Origin: Actinobacteria bacterium casp-actino5 | Lineage (GTDB): Bacteria > Actinomycetota > Acidimicrobiia > Acidimicrobiales > Ilumatobacteraceae | NCBI GenBank assembly: GCA_001510385.1 | Contig: LFFE01000029.1 | Coordinates: 1 to 49,024, forward strand | DNA length: 49,024 nt | Reading direction: 5' to 3' | Shown: one piece after another, positions 8,056 to 16,077 of the stretch | Numbering within the stretch: the first letter of the stretch is position 1 | How the letters are laid out: each line of letters begins with the position of its first letter | Position numbers and translations under genes: made by a program | The notes under the pieces: generated by a model | Seen by the model: only the letters and a program-made list of their open reading frames with translations | The model's database searches: none | Told to the model about the DNA's origin: nothing

Positions 8056-8896
8056 CCGTTCTGGCATTGGGTTCTCCGTTTCTGCTCCCGGCTCATCCGC
8101 AAACCTTGCCGCAGGATTTGATGTGCTCGGGCTGGCAGTTGACCTCCGCGTTGACGTCGGTATTGGCGATGCTCCAGATCGTGCGCAGCCGATTGATGAT
8201 CATCACCCATCGATGGTCGCCTACCAATGCCTTGGGGGCAAGGAGCAACTGTGGTCTCGCTCGCAGCTTCCCATGGGAAGGGGTCTGGGATTCAGCGGTG
8301 CGGCACGTGCGGCGGGTGCAATGCTCGCCATCGTTGAGCGCGAGAGTTCCACTGATGTAGTGACCAGCGCGGCAGCGCGCCAGGAGGCGTTTGGCGTTGT
8401 CACGGATCTTGAGGGCCACCCCGATAACGCGGCTGCTTCGATCTACGGCGGTCTTGTTGCTGCATCACCGGACCATGTTGCGCAGATTCCGATTGCGCGC
8501 GACTGGGTAGTCCTCGTGTGGATTCCAGAGAACACCACCTCCACCGACAAGTCGAGAACTCGCCTTGAATCGGTTATTCAACGAGCTGATGCGGTGGTGA
8601 ATCTTGCTGCTGTTGCCCATCTCGTGGTTGGAGTGTCACAAGGGGACGAAGAGTTAGTGCGAGCGGGAATGGTCGATCGTCTGCATCAGCCACAACGCCT
8701 CGAGGGGGTGCCGGCATCGGCTGCTGCGCTCACGGCAATGCTTGAAGCAGGCGCAATTGGGGCCTGGCTATCTGGCAGTGGCCCCACAGTTGCTGGGTTT
8801 TTTCGTCGAGGAGAAACTTCTCACGCCGAGTTGTCACTCGCTGGCGGGCAAGTTCGCGTCATCGACATCGATGAAGTCGGGGTCACCTGTAACTGA
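8048..8896 (+). CDS. thrB: GHMP-family kinase, probable homoserine kinase
   Basis: 282 aa, somewhat shorter than the usual ~300-310. ThrB phosphorylates homoserine on the way to threonine. The N-terminal VSAPGSSANLAAGFDVLGLA matches ThrB (substrate/ATP lobe), DLEGHPDNAAASIYGGL matches the conserved EGHPDN segment, and LSGSGPTVAGF matches the C-terminal motif. The phosphate-binding loop is odd: PMGRGLGFSG at residues 75-84 where the family normally has GLGSSAA, so Phe replaces the first Ser and Gly replaces the following Ala. The start overlaps trpD by eight bases, and the 3' end overlaps the convergent exonuclease gene by 63 bases. Another GHMP kinase function remains possible. Confidence 0.8.
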   Translation: MADRSGIGFSVSAPGSSANLAAGFDVLGLAVDLRVDVGIGDAPDRAQPIDDHHPSMVAYQCLGGKEQLWSRSQLPMGRGLGFSGAARAAGAMLAIVERESSTDVVTSAAARQEAFGVVTDLEGHPDNAAASIYGGLVAASPDHVAQIPIARDWVVLVWIPENTTSTDKSRTRLESVIQRADAVVNLAAVAHLVVGVSQGDEELVRAGMVDRLHQPQRLEGVPASAAALTAMLEAGAIGAWLSGSGPTVAGFFRRGETSHAELSLAGGQVRVIDIDEVGVTCN

Positions 8897-10537
8897 GGGT
8901 GTGAGCCGCTCGACAGCTATTTCCGCAACAGGAAAATGCCACTCTCCGGAGCAGTTCACGTGACGTAATGTGCGACCCTGCGTTGCCGCCCGTTGAATCA
9001 TCCGAGCGACAAGAATGCGTTCAGCGTTGGTATCGGCTGTGCCGGTATCGAAACGGTGTGAGATGCCGAGGTGTTCAAGATTGAGAAGTCCCTCGTGCAT
9101 CTCATGGGTAATTCCGGCGAGATCGAAACGGGCGGTTCCTGCAGCAAGACTTGCGTCGACGAGGCGAGCCGTCGTTGTCGCTGAAAGTAGAGATGACAAT
9201 CGATCGCGAACCGAGGCTGCTTCTTCAAACCGTTGTTGTGTCGACAGGTCACCCATTCGCTTGGAGAGTACGTCGGCGACGGTTGCACCGTCACCCTTCA
9301 TTGCCCGTGCGACTCCCTCAACTGCAGCAGCGTGGGCAGATAGATCGGCTGCGCCCGAGCAAGGACACGGGGCACCGCCGACTTGTGCGGCAGAACATGG
9401 GGTTGCATCTGGTCCAACGACGAAGCGGGGCCCAATGTGAGTGGTGCAGCGGCGAATTGGGTACGCCGTCTGTAGGGCTTCGATGACTTGTTCCGCTTGA
9501 TGTCGGCCCGCGAGCGGTCCCAGGTATTGGCCTTGGGAACGTGTTTGATGAACGATCGAAAGCCGCGGCCAGAGTTCGTTTGTGTCGAGACGTACGTACA
9601 CCGGTCGACGTTTGCGTCGGCCAACTTTATTGTGTCGAGGGGCAAGTGAACTGATGAGCCGACGCTCAAGTATCTCAGCAGTGAATGCGTCGGGCGTTGC
9701 AATGTGCTCGATTCTGGCGAGGTGTCGAAGCATTGGAATGACGCTCCGACGTTCGTCGTTGCCAAAGTAACTTCTGACCCGTTGTCGAAGATTTGTCGCT
9801 TTGCCGACATAGGTGACAGCGTCGTTTTCATCGATCATCAGGTACACCCCGGGGGACCGAGGAAGCGACTCGGTAAGGCGGAGTTTTTTTGCTTGCGGGT
9901 GACCCGAGAGCTTTCCAATGGCAACAAGATCATCGAGGCCAGTGACTCCCCAGCCGGCTGCCCGTTCGATGAGGAGGTGCAACAGATCCCGTGTCGCAAG
10001 TGCATCATCGAGCGCCCGGTGGCTCGGACGGTTTTCGATTCCAAACCGCTCAGCGAGAGTTCCGAGTTTGAAGTTACGAACCTCGTCTCTGAATAAACGC
10101 CTCGACAACGTAAGGGTGTCGACAACCGTCGGTTGAAAATCATCAATGCCTGACCGTTCGAATGCGGCCTTCACAAAGCCGAGATCGAACGATGCGTTAT
10201 GGGCGACGAAGACCGAATCGCCGATGAACTGACGGAGACTAGAAATGACCTGCTCGATACGAGGAGCTGGTGCAAGCACCGCATCTGTCAGTCCGGTGAT
10301 GACCGTAATTTGCGGAGGAAGAGCCATCCCGGGGTTCACAAGGGTGTGAAAGGTGCCAACTGTTTCGCCCCCTGTGACCTTTACTGCACCAATTTCGCAG
10401 ATGAGGTCTTGACGGGAGTTGGTTCCGGTGGTTTCTACGTCGAGCACACAAAAAGTCGTATCGATGAGAGATTGGCCAAGGTCGTCGAGGCTGAGTTGGA
10501 ATCCAACTTCGTGAGAGGCGTCCGTGTGACTTTTCAC
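8834..10537 (-). CDS. DEDDh 3'-5' exonuclease fused to GIY-YIG (UvrC-like) domain
   Basis: 567 aa. Residues 25-195 are a DnaQ/epsilon-type exonuclease with the DEDDh acidic residues: LDVETTG (Asp33, Glu35), AHNASFD (Asp118) and HRALDD (His173, Asp177). From about 225 to 310 there is a GIY-YIG nuclease domain (PGVYLMIDENDAVTYVGKATNLRQRV, shown here across residues 229-254 as GVY...YVG), as in the N-terminus of UvrC. The rest resembles UvrC-like C-terminal sequence with a Cys-containing segment (CSAAQVGGAPCPCSG) and a UVR-like helix near QQRFEEAASVRDRL. The combination is known in Actinobacteria (Mycobacterium Rv2191 type) and presumably acts in DNA repair. The start is a GTG with no good ribosome site. 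The last 63 bases overlap thrB tail to tail. Confidence 0.92.
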   Translation of the reverse strand: MKSHTDASHEVGFQLSLDDLGQSLIDTTFCVLDVETTGTNSRQDLICEIGAVKVTGGETVGTFHTLVNPGMALPPQITVITGLTDAVLAPAPRIEQVISSLRQFIGDSVFVAHNASFDLGFVKAAFERSGIDDFQPTVVDTLTLSRRLFRDEVRNFKLGTLAERFGIENRPSHRALDDALATRDLLHLLIERAAGWGVTGLDDLVAIGKLSGHPQAKKLRLTESLPRSPGVYLMIDENDAVTYVGKATNLRQRVRSYFGNDERRSVIPMLRHLARIEHIATPDAFTAEILERRLISSLAPRHNKVGRRKRRPVYVRLDTNELWPRLSIVHQTRSQGQYLGPLAGRHQAEQVIEALQTAYPIRRCTTHIGPRFVVGPDATPCSAAQVGGAPCPCSGAADLSAHAAAVEGVARAMKGDGATVADVLSKRMGDLSTQQRFEEAASVRDRLSSLLSATTTARLVDASLAAGTARFDLAGITHEMHEGLLNLEHLGISHRFDTGTADTNAERILVARMIQRAATQGRTLRHVNCSGEWHFPVAEIAVERLTPSVTGDPDFIDVDDANLPASE

Positions 10538-10604
10538 AGGTATTTAGAAGTACCACAGACGTGTCGCACTCGGTGGGACGTGTGACGACATTTTGGGCAC
10601 GATG

Positions 10605-10619
10605 ACGGTCTCCGACCGT
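10605..10619. repeat. 15-bp inverted repeat in divergent intergenic region
   Basis: ACGGTC-TCC-GACCGT is a perfect 6-bp inverted repeat with a 3-base centre. It lies between the divergent exonuclease (minus) and NYN-protein (plus) genes and could be an operator or a chance palindrome. Confidence 0.4.
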
Positions 10620-10672
10620 GAGTTAGCGCAGTGGGTGCGTAGAGCTACATTCCCTGTGCCCGACCTGTTAGG

Positions 10673-10678
10673 TACGAT
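10673..10678 (+). promoter_or_regulatory. -10-like hexamer TACGAT, leaderless NYN-gene start
   Basis: TACGAT ends six bases before the GTG at 10685, the same hexamer and spacing as before glpD. No ribosome binding site separates them. Confidence 0.5.
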
Positions 10679-10684
10679 CGAGAC

Positions 10685-11899
10685 GTGGCACATTCGGGCG
10701 ATATTTCAGATCTGGTCATTCGGCCAGCGCTTGAATATGTCGTTGAGTTCGTCCGACAGGGGCGAGTGCAAGATGCTGAATTTCGGTACCCCGCTCACCT
10801 TCGCCAGTTGCTGTCCCGGCCTCGCTTGCTCAAGTCAGATCTCCGACGTATCCGAAAAGCAGTTGAAGGTGATGACGAGTTTCGTGCGGCGCTATCAGCA
10901 TCGCTCGCGGACGACGCTGATGCCATCATCCGATGGTGGGTCAATCAGCCTGATGGCTGGGAAGATCTCGTGCTCGCTGAGATTGAAGCGCGATCTCGTT
11001 CAGAGGAGAACGCAGACGCCGCCGCACATTTTGTGAGTGAACAGCGTCGGCGAATAGCGGCCGAGCAGCGGGCAGAATCTGCTGAACGTGCACGGGACGA
11101 GCACGAACAGCACCTCGCAACTCTCGAGTCAGAACTTGCAGAGTTACGTGCGCAATTGTCATCAAATGCGACTCGCCAGAGCGAACTCGAGGCAACGGTG
11201 AGCTCGCTTCGTCAAGACCTTCGTCACGCGAATGACAGGTTGGTTGCTGCCCAACATCGACTGAAACAAGCGTCAGCGACAGAAGATGCCTCGGCTGAGG
11301 CGCAACGACGCGCAGAAGTGGTTCGCGATCTTGCGCTTGAAGATCGCCGAACCGCACTGGCAGATCTCAGCGATCTTGCTGGAATTTTGCATGATCTTCG
11401 CGATGTTGGACATCGTCTCGAAGCTGTTCTTCCCCAGCCCGAGGATGCAGCAAGACGACTCCCAATACCGACGCCGGGGCGGTTGAACGGAAACCCTCTC
11501 GGCATGACGATCCATTTGCTGAAGTCGTCTGCGACCGTCGTCATCGACGGATACAACGTTACGAAGAGTGTGTGGCCACAGTGCTCGTTGGCAGATCAGC
11601 GTGAGCGCCTTATCGCATCAACCGACACCATCACTGCAAGGTTGGGGACCCATTTCATTGTTGTGTTCGATGGTGCAAATGTTCCTGGTGCGCATCGCCA
11701 GAATCGATCGGTGAATCGTGTGGTGTACTCGCCGGCTGATGTCACGGCAGACGACGTCATTCGAGACGAAGTTCGGCGAATTCCATCACATCGGTCAGTG
11801 GTAGTCGTTACTGACGACCGCGAAATCCAACGCGATGTTCGCATCGATGGTGCGAACATCGTCAGCAGTGCCCACTTCGGCCAGGTCTTGCAGTCGTAA
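10685..11899 (+). CDS. coiled-coil protein with C-terminal NYN/YacP-like nuclease domain
   Basis: 404 aa. The N-terminal ~100 residues are helical and unassigned, about 115-240 form a long charged coiled coil rich in Glu, Ala, Arg and Gln, and residues ~280-404 are a PIN-like NYN (YacP) domain: VVIDGYNVTKSVWP carries the first acidic residue, then FIVVFDGANVPG, VYSPADVTADDVI and VVVVTDDREIQ supply the other acidic residues expected to bind Mg2+. NYN domains are RNA-processing nucleases, so an RNA-cleaving role is likely. The GTG start follows a -10-like hexamer. queG starts two bases after the stop, so they probably share a transcript. Confidence 0.88.
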   Translation: MAHSGDISDLVIRPALEYVVEFVRQGRVQDAEFRYPAHLRQLLSRPRLLKSDLRRIRKAVEGDDEFRAALSASLADDADAIIRWWVNQPDGWEDLVLAEIEARSRSEENADAAAHFVSEQRRRIAAEQRAESAERARDEHEQHLATLESELAELRAQLSSNATRQSELEATVSSLRQDLRHANDRLVAAQHRLKQASATEDASAEAQRRAEVVRDLALEDRRTALADLSDLAGILHDLRDVGHRLEAVLPQPEDAARRLPIPTPGRLNGNPLGMTIHLLKSSATVVIDGYNVTKSVWPQCSLADQRERLIASTDTITARLGTHFIVVFDGANVPGAHRQNRSVNRVVYSPADVTADDVIRDEVRRIPSHRSVVVVTDDREIQRDVRIDGANIVSSAHFGQVLQS

Positions 11900-11901
11900 C
11901 G

Positions 11902-12957
11902 ATGCGTGCAGCTCCGTCACTTCCGACCATCGATGAGATCACGACCGAGTTGGCAACTTATGGCATTACCCACGTCGGTGTCGCCCCGGCAACGAAAATG
12001 ATCCGCGCTCGGCAGGCCCTTGATGACCGCCAGCAATCGGGACACTCAGACACAATGTCGTTTACTTGGCGGAACCCCGAGCGATCCACCACTCCGGAGA
12101 TGTCCGTAGATGGCGCGCAGTCGATGATTGTCGCGGCCTTGCCATATCTCTCTGATGACACCGAGGGGCCAACTGGTCGAAGGGCGCACATTGCCCGCTA
12201 TGCGCGAACCGATCACTACTCGATTCTGCGAGAGGGTCTTCACGCAGTTGCCCGACAAATTCGAGCAGCTGGTGAGAAAGCAGTTGCATTTGCAGACGAC
12301 AATGCGCTTGTTGATCGCGAGGCTGCATATCGGGCCGGGCTTGGATGGTTCGGAAAAAACGCTAACTTGCTCATCCCTGGCGCAGGAAGTTACTTCGTGT
12401 TAGGAAGCGTGATCACAACTGCTCGTTATAGCGAATCGGAACCAGTGCCTGATGGCTGCGGGTCGTGTACTCGCTGCCTTGATGGATGTCCAACAGGAGC
12501 CATCGTTGCGCCCGGAGTCGTTGATGCGCGACGGTGCCTCGCTTGGCTTCTCCAAAAAGCGGGAACATTTCCTCACGACATGCGCGTTGCGCTCGGAGAT
12601 CGCATTTATGGATGTGATGAGTGTCAGGAGGTGTGTCCGCCAACGGTTCGGCTCGGTCGTCGAACGATGTCAACCGCATCACCGCAACTTGGTGAATGGG
12701 TCGACCCGTTAGAGATGTTGTCGATGACCGATAACGAACTACTTGAAAAGTTTGGCGTGTGGTACATCGCTGAGCGCGATCCCCGTTGGCTTCGCCGGAA
12801 TGCAGTCATCGTGATCGGGAATACAGCAGATCACACCGACACAGAGGCTGTTGGCATCCTCGAGAAAATCGCTCAAGGTGATGACGTGGTGCTTGCTGAG
12901 CATGCTCAATGGGCGATCGATGAAATCAATGGTCGAGCGACAGAGGTGCCGCTATGA
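11902..12957 (+). CDS. queG: epoxyqueuosine reductase
   Basis: 351 aa. QueG carries out the last step of queuosine synthesis, reducing epoxyqueuosine in tRNA with cobalamin and two [4Fe-4S] clusters. The ferredoxin-like clusters are visible as CGSCTRCLDGCPTGAI and CDECQEVCP, and the family segment DREAAYRAGLGWFGKNANLL is split around residues 135-154. The C-terminal ~70 residues are HEAT-like helices (DPRWLRRNAVIVIGN), as expected for tRNA binding. The ATG is only two bases after the NYN-gene stop and the end overlaps the next ATG by four bases (ATGA). No queA or tgt is in this window. Confidence 0.93.
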   Translation: MRAAPSLPTIDEITTELATYGITHVGVAPATKMIRARQALDDRQQSGHSDTMSFTWRNPERSTTPEMSVDGAQSMIVAALPYLSDDTEGPTGRRAHIARYARTDHYSILREGLHAVARQIRAAGEKAVAFADDNALVDREAAYRAGLGWFGKNANLLIPGAGSYFVLGSVITTARYSESEPVPDGCGSCTRCLDGCPTGAIVAPGVVDARRCLAWLLQKAGTFPHDMRVALGDRIYGCDECQEVCPPTVRLGRRTMSTASPQLGEWVDPLEMLSMTDNELLEKFGVWYIAERDPRWLRRNAVIVIGNTADHTDTEAVGILEKIAQGDDVVLAEHAQWAIDEINGRATEVPL

Positions 12958-14087
12958 CCGTGAAGCACCTTCTCGTGACGAACGATTTTCCACCAAAGGT
13001 GGGCGGCATCCAATCAGTTCTCTGGGAGTGGTGGCGACGTTTGCCCTCCGACTCATTTACCGTGCTGACGAGTCCGCACCCCGACGCTCAGCGCTTCGAC
13101 GCACAACAACCGTTCGAAGTAATCAGAACTCGAGAACCGGTTTTGTTGCCTCGTCCAGCAATGGTGAAGCGGGTAAACAAACTTGTCGCACGCACCGGAG
13201 CGGAACTTGTGGTGCTCGATCCTGCAGTTCCGCTCGGGCTCATCGGTCCACATCTCGATGTGCCCTACGACGTCGTCCTGCATGGAGCAGAGGTCACGAT
13301 TCCGGGACGACTGCCGCTCACCCGCCAGTTATTAAATCGAACGTTGAGGCACGCCCGGCAAGTCATTTCATGCGGTGAATACGCGCTTGCGGAAGCTGAA
13401 CGATCGATTCGTCAGCCGCTACCTGGGGTCGTGCTGTATCCAGGTGTTGATGTTCAGCGGTTTACGCCAATTTCAACAGAGGCTCGAGACAGTTTTCGGG
13501 AGCGCCTCGGAATTTCTCCAGAGGCACAACTGGTGATCGGTGTATCGCGGCTCGTGCCGAGGAAGGGTTTCGACACGCTCATCGAAGCATCAGTGAGGCT
13601 CACGAATGAGTTCCCCGACGTGCAAGTGCTCGTCGCTGGATCGGGTCGTGACAGCAAACGGCTTCAGGCCATTATCGACCGATTGGGCGCCCCAGCGCGG
13701 TTGCTTGGTCGGGTGCCTGACGGAGACCTGCCACTGCTCTACGGTGCGGCAGACGTTGGAGCAATGCTGTGTCGTGACCGGTGGTTCGGGTTGGAGCAAG
13801 AGGGATTCGGCATTGTCTTTCTCGAGGCAGCCTCCTGCGGAACTCCTCAGCTGGCCGGGAGAAGTGGTGGAAGTGACGAAGCCGTCATCGATGGAGTGAC
13901 GGGGGTAGTGGTTGACCGCCCGACAGATGTTCGTGATGTTGCTGATGCGTTAGCCGGGCTGCTGAGAAGTCAGCCTCTACGAAAGCAAATGTCAATCGAA
14001 TCTCGAGAGCGTGTATTGAAAGAGTTCACCTACGACGATCTTTCGCTTCGGCTGAGTCAGGTTCTCACCCACCCTGTGACTCCGTGA
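12954..14087 (+). CDS. GT4 glycosyltransferase, PimB-like mannosyltransferase
   Basis: 377 aa, GT-B fold. The N-terminus (LVTNDFPPKVGGIQSVLWEW) is typical of actinobacterial PimB-prime proteins that add mannose from GDP-mannose to phosphatidylinositol mannosides or related glycolipids on the inner face of the membrane. The C-terminal half has GVSRLVPRKGFDTLIEA, and the EX7E nucleotide-sugar motif is EGFGIVFLE. It is coupled to queG by ATGA. Its neighbourhood (SRPBCC gene, exonuclease/GIY-YIG and trpD) resembles the mycobacterial pimB-prime region, which supports the call; a SuhB-like inositol phosphatase is also in the window. The donor and acceptor sugars are inferred. Confidence 0.85.
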   Translation: MTVKHLLVTNDFPPKVGGIQSVLWEWWRRLPSDSFTVLTSPHPDAQRFDAQQPFEVIRTREPVLLPRPAMVKRVNKLVARTGAELVVLDPAVPLGLIGPHLDVPYDVVLHGAEVTIPGRLPLTRQLLNRTLRHARQVISCGEYALAEAERSIRQPLPGVVLYPGVDVQRFTPISTEARDSFRERLGISPEAQLVIGVSRLVPRKGFDTLIEASVRLTNEFPDVQVLVAGSGRDSKRLQAIIDRLGAPARLLGRVPDGDLPLLYGAADVGAMLCRDRWFGLEQEGFGIVFLEAASCGTPQLAGRSGGSDEAVIDGVTGVVVDRPTDVRDVADALAGLLRSQPLRKQMSIESRERVLKEFTYDDLSLRLSQVLTHPVTP

Positions 14088-14129
14088 TCGTTCGAGGTTG
14101 ATGCAGAGCCAGCCGGTCGGCATGCTGAC

Positions 14130-14621
14130 GTGATGGCATCTCAAGGCGGAACTCGCGAGATTCACGTACACCAGATCCTGACGATCATTTTCGTGGTGAC
14201 TGCACTGTACGCCGCTATCGCATTCACTACTGCGGCTCAATGGGTTGGCGCGATTACTGCGATGACGTTGTTCAGTGTCGGCGTCGTCGTGTTTCTGTGG
14301 GGATTCTGGAACGCTGTTCAACGAAGTCGAACTGAAGAACTTGCGGTGACATCAGTATTTTTCCTTACCGGTGGTTGTGCCCCATCGCACGTGCGGCACC
14401 AGATGAATTTCATGCTGGCCGTGCAAGTGGTCACAGCCTTTGCAACCACTTTCTGGCGCTCGACGGGGCCAGATGGAAACCCGGGGTCCTCTCTCGCTCT
14501 GGGTATTCTTGTGCCAATGCTTGGGCTTGGTATGAACGGCTTGTGGGCGAGTCGACATGGAGTATTTGGAGAGCGACTTCTGAACAATTCCGGACAGTCA
14601 CCAACCAGTGATCCCGAATAA
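14130..14621 (+). CDS. multi-pass membrane protein of unknown function
   Basis: 163 aa with start at GTG 14130 or ATG 14133. About four membrane segments are visible: residues ~16-35, ~38-60, ~94-108 (FMLAVQVVTAFATTFW) and ~120-140. There is a Cys in FFLTGGCAPSH between segments and a polar C-terminal tail. It lies between the PimB-like gene and the SRPBCC gene on the same strand. I do not recognise a named family; the context suggests a conserved membrane protein of the envelope/lipid neighbourhood. Confidence 0.75.
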   Translation: MMASQGGTREIHVHQILTIIFVVTALYAAIAFTTAAQWVGAITAMTLFSVGVVVFLWGFWNAVQRSRTEELAVTSVFFLTGGCAPSHVRHQMNFMLAVQVVTAFATTFWRSTGPDGNPGSSLALGILVPMLGLGMNGLWASRHGVFGERLLNNSGQSPTSDPE

Positions 14622-14623
14622 GG

Positions 14624-14629
14624 CACAAT
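14624..14629 (+). promoter_or_regulatory. -10-like hexamer CACAAT, leaderless SRPBCC-gene start
   Basis: CACAAT ends six bases before the ATG at 14636, inside the 14-bp gap after the membrane-protein stop. The same hexamer is found seven bases before the response-regulator GTG on the minus strand. Confidence 0.4.
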
Positions 14630-14635
14630 AGAGAT

Positions 14636-15070
14636 ATGGCCGACAGAGCATCGGAAACAATCAGCATTCAGGCCTCACCCGAGCGCGTGTGGGAGATCGC
14701 AACCGATGTTGCCTCGTATCCGACCTGGGCTCACGATGTGAAGTCAGTCGAGGTTCGTTCCACCGATGATCAGGGACGTCCAGTGGATGTTGAATTCCGT
14801 GCCTCCGCACTCGGGAGAACAACGCATTACACCCTTCGCTACGACTATTCGGAAGCGCCGAACAAGTTAAGTTGGTCGATGGTCTCCGGTGACATTCAGC
14901 GTTCGATCGACGGTGCATATTCGCTCAGCCCAAGCGGAGAAGGATCAACCGACGTCCGCTACGAGCTCAGTATCGAACTTGCCGTGCCAATGCCGGGGTT
15001 TGTGAAGCGTCGTGCAGAGCGACGAATTCTCAACGCCGTTCACGGCATGAAGTCACTCGCTGAAGGGTGA
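14636..15070 (+). CDS. SRPBCC (START/Bet v1-like) family protein
   Basis: 144 aa, full length for the polyketide-cyclase/SRPBCC family. The fold signature is clear at the N-terminus (SIQASPERVWEIATDVASYP then TWAHDVKSVEV), followed by alternating strands and a C-terminal helix (FVKRRAERRILNAVHGMKSL). These proteins bind hydrophobic ligands in a cavity; no catalytic residues can be assigned. It matches in type and position the SRPBCC gene near pimB-prime in mycobacteria (Rv2185c type). It ends four bases before the glucokinase start. Confidence 0.88.
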   Translation: MADRASETISIQASPERVWEIATDVASYPTWAHDVKSVEVRSTDDQGRPVDVEFRASALGRTTHYTLRYDYSEAPNKLSWSMVSGDIQRSIDGAYSLSPSGEGSTDVRYELSIELAVPMPGFVKRRAERRILNAVHGMKSLAEG

Positions 15071-15074
15071 TCGA

Positions 15075-16058
15075 ATGGCCTCGCGCGGAGGTCCGAGAAT
15101 TGGTGTCGACGTCGGTGGCACGAAGTGCCTCGCCGTTGCAATAGACGACGACTGCCAGGTCATCTACGAGTGTCGACGGCCGACTCCAAGAGGCGATGGG
15201 AGCATCGGAGCACTGGTGGCGGCAGTGATCGAAGCGGTGATCGAAATTGAACTATCGGTCGGGCCAAGTATCTCGACCGGTGTCGGCGTCCCCGGGCTAG
15301 TAGCAGATGGGGGAGTACTTCGAGCGGCTCCAAATCTTGATGGAGTCGCTGATGTAAAGATTGGTGATCAACTTTCACGTGCAGTTGGTCGGCCAGTCGT
15401 TGTCGACAACGACGCAACCTGTGGTGCACTTGCTGAGTGGCGAGTCGGTGCTGGCCAGGGTTTCACTGATGTCGCGTTCATTTCTCTCGGCACGGGAATT
15501 GGTGGCGGACTCGTTTCACGCGGCGCGATGCATCGCGGAAATCACGGATACGCCGGTGAATTTGGGCACATGATGGTCGATCCAATGGGCCCCCGGTGTC
15601 CGTGTGGGCAGAGAGGGTGTTGGGAGCGGTATGCGTCCGGTTCAGGGCTTGCATACCTCGCCCAACAGCGGGCTCGGCAGGGCCGCCTGGGTCGCGTCGT
15701 CGAGCTAGTGAATGGCGATGTCGAATTGATTCGAAGTGAGCACGTGCTCGACATCTCAAGAGTGGGTGACGCTGAGACCCAGGATCTCATGCGCGAGTTC
15801 GCAACGTGGATCGCGATTGGGCTTGTGAACCTCGCTCATGTTGTCGATCCCGAGGTGATGGTGCTGGGAGGCGGCGTCGGAAGTTCGCTGGGCGATTCCC
15901 TTGAGGCGGTTCGATCAGCATTCTTTGAACTCATCTATCAGCCACAACAACGCCAACTTCCCACCATCGTGCTGGCAGAACTCGGAGAGCAGGCTGGGGC
16001 GATTGGTGCGGCGCTGCTATCGGAATCAAGTGGAGACTTCGCGCTGGAGGTGGAGTGA
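15075..16058 (+). CDS. ROK-family glucokinase
   Basis: 327 aa. It phosphorylates glucose (or a related hexose) with ATP at the start of glycolysis. The phosphate motif GVDVGGTKCLAVA starts at residue 8, the catalytic region is VVDNDATCGALAEW with the expected Asp, GTGIGGGLV follows, and the ROK zinc motif is GEFGHM followed by CPCGQRGCWERYASG. All key residues are present, unlike the second ROK-fold protein at 25798. The ATG at 15075 lies four bases after the SRPBCC stop. pfkA is in the same window. Confidence 0.92.
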   Translation: MASRGGPRIGVDVGGTKCLAVAIDDDCQVIYECRRPTPRGDGSIGALVAAVIEAVIEIELSVGPSISTGVGVPGLVADGGVLRAAPNLDGVADVKIGDQLSRAVGRPVVVDNDATCGALAEWRVGAGQGFTDVAFISLGTGIGGGLVSRGAMHRGNHGYAGEFGHMMVDPMGPRCPCGQRGCWERYASGSGLAYLAQQRARQGRLGRVVELVNGDVELIRSEHVLDISRVGDAETQDLMREFATWIAIGLVNLAHVVDPEVMVLGGGVGSSLGDSLEAVRSAFFELIYQPQQRQLPTIVLAELGEQAGAIGAALLSESSGDFALEVE

Positions 16059-16077
16059 AGGTAGCGTCGATCCTGTT

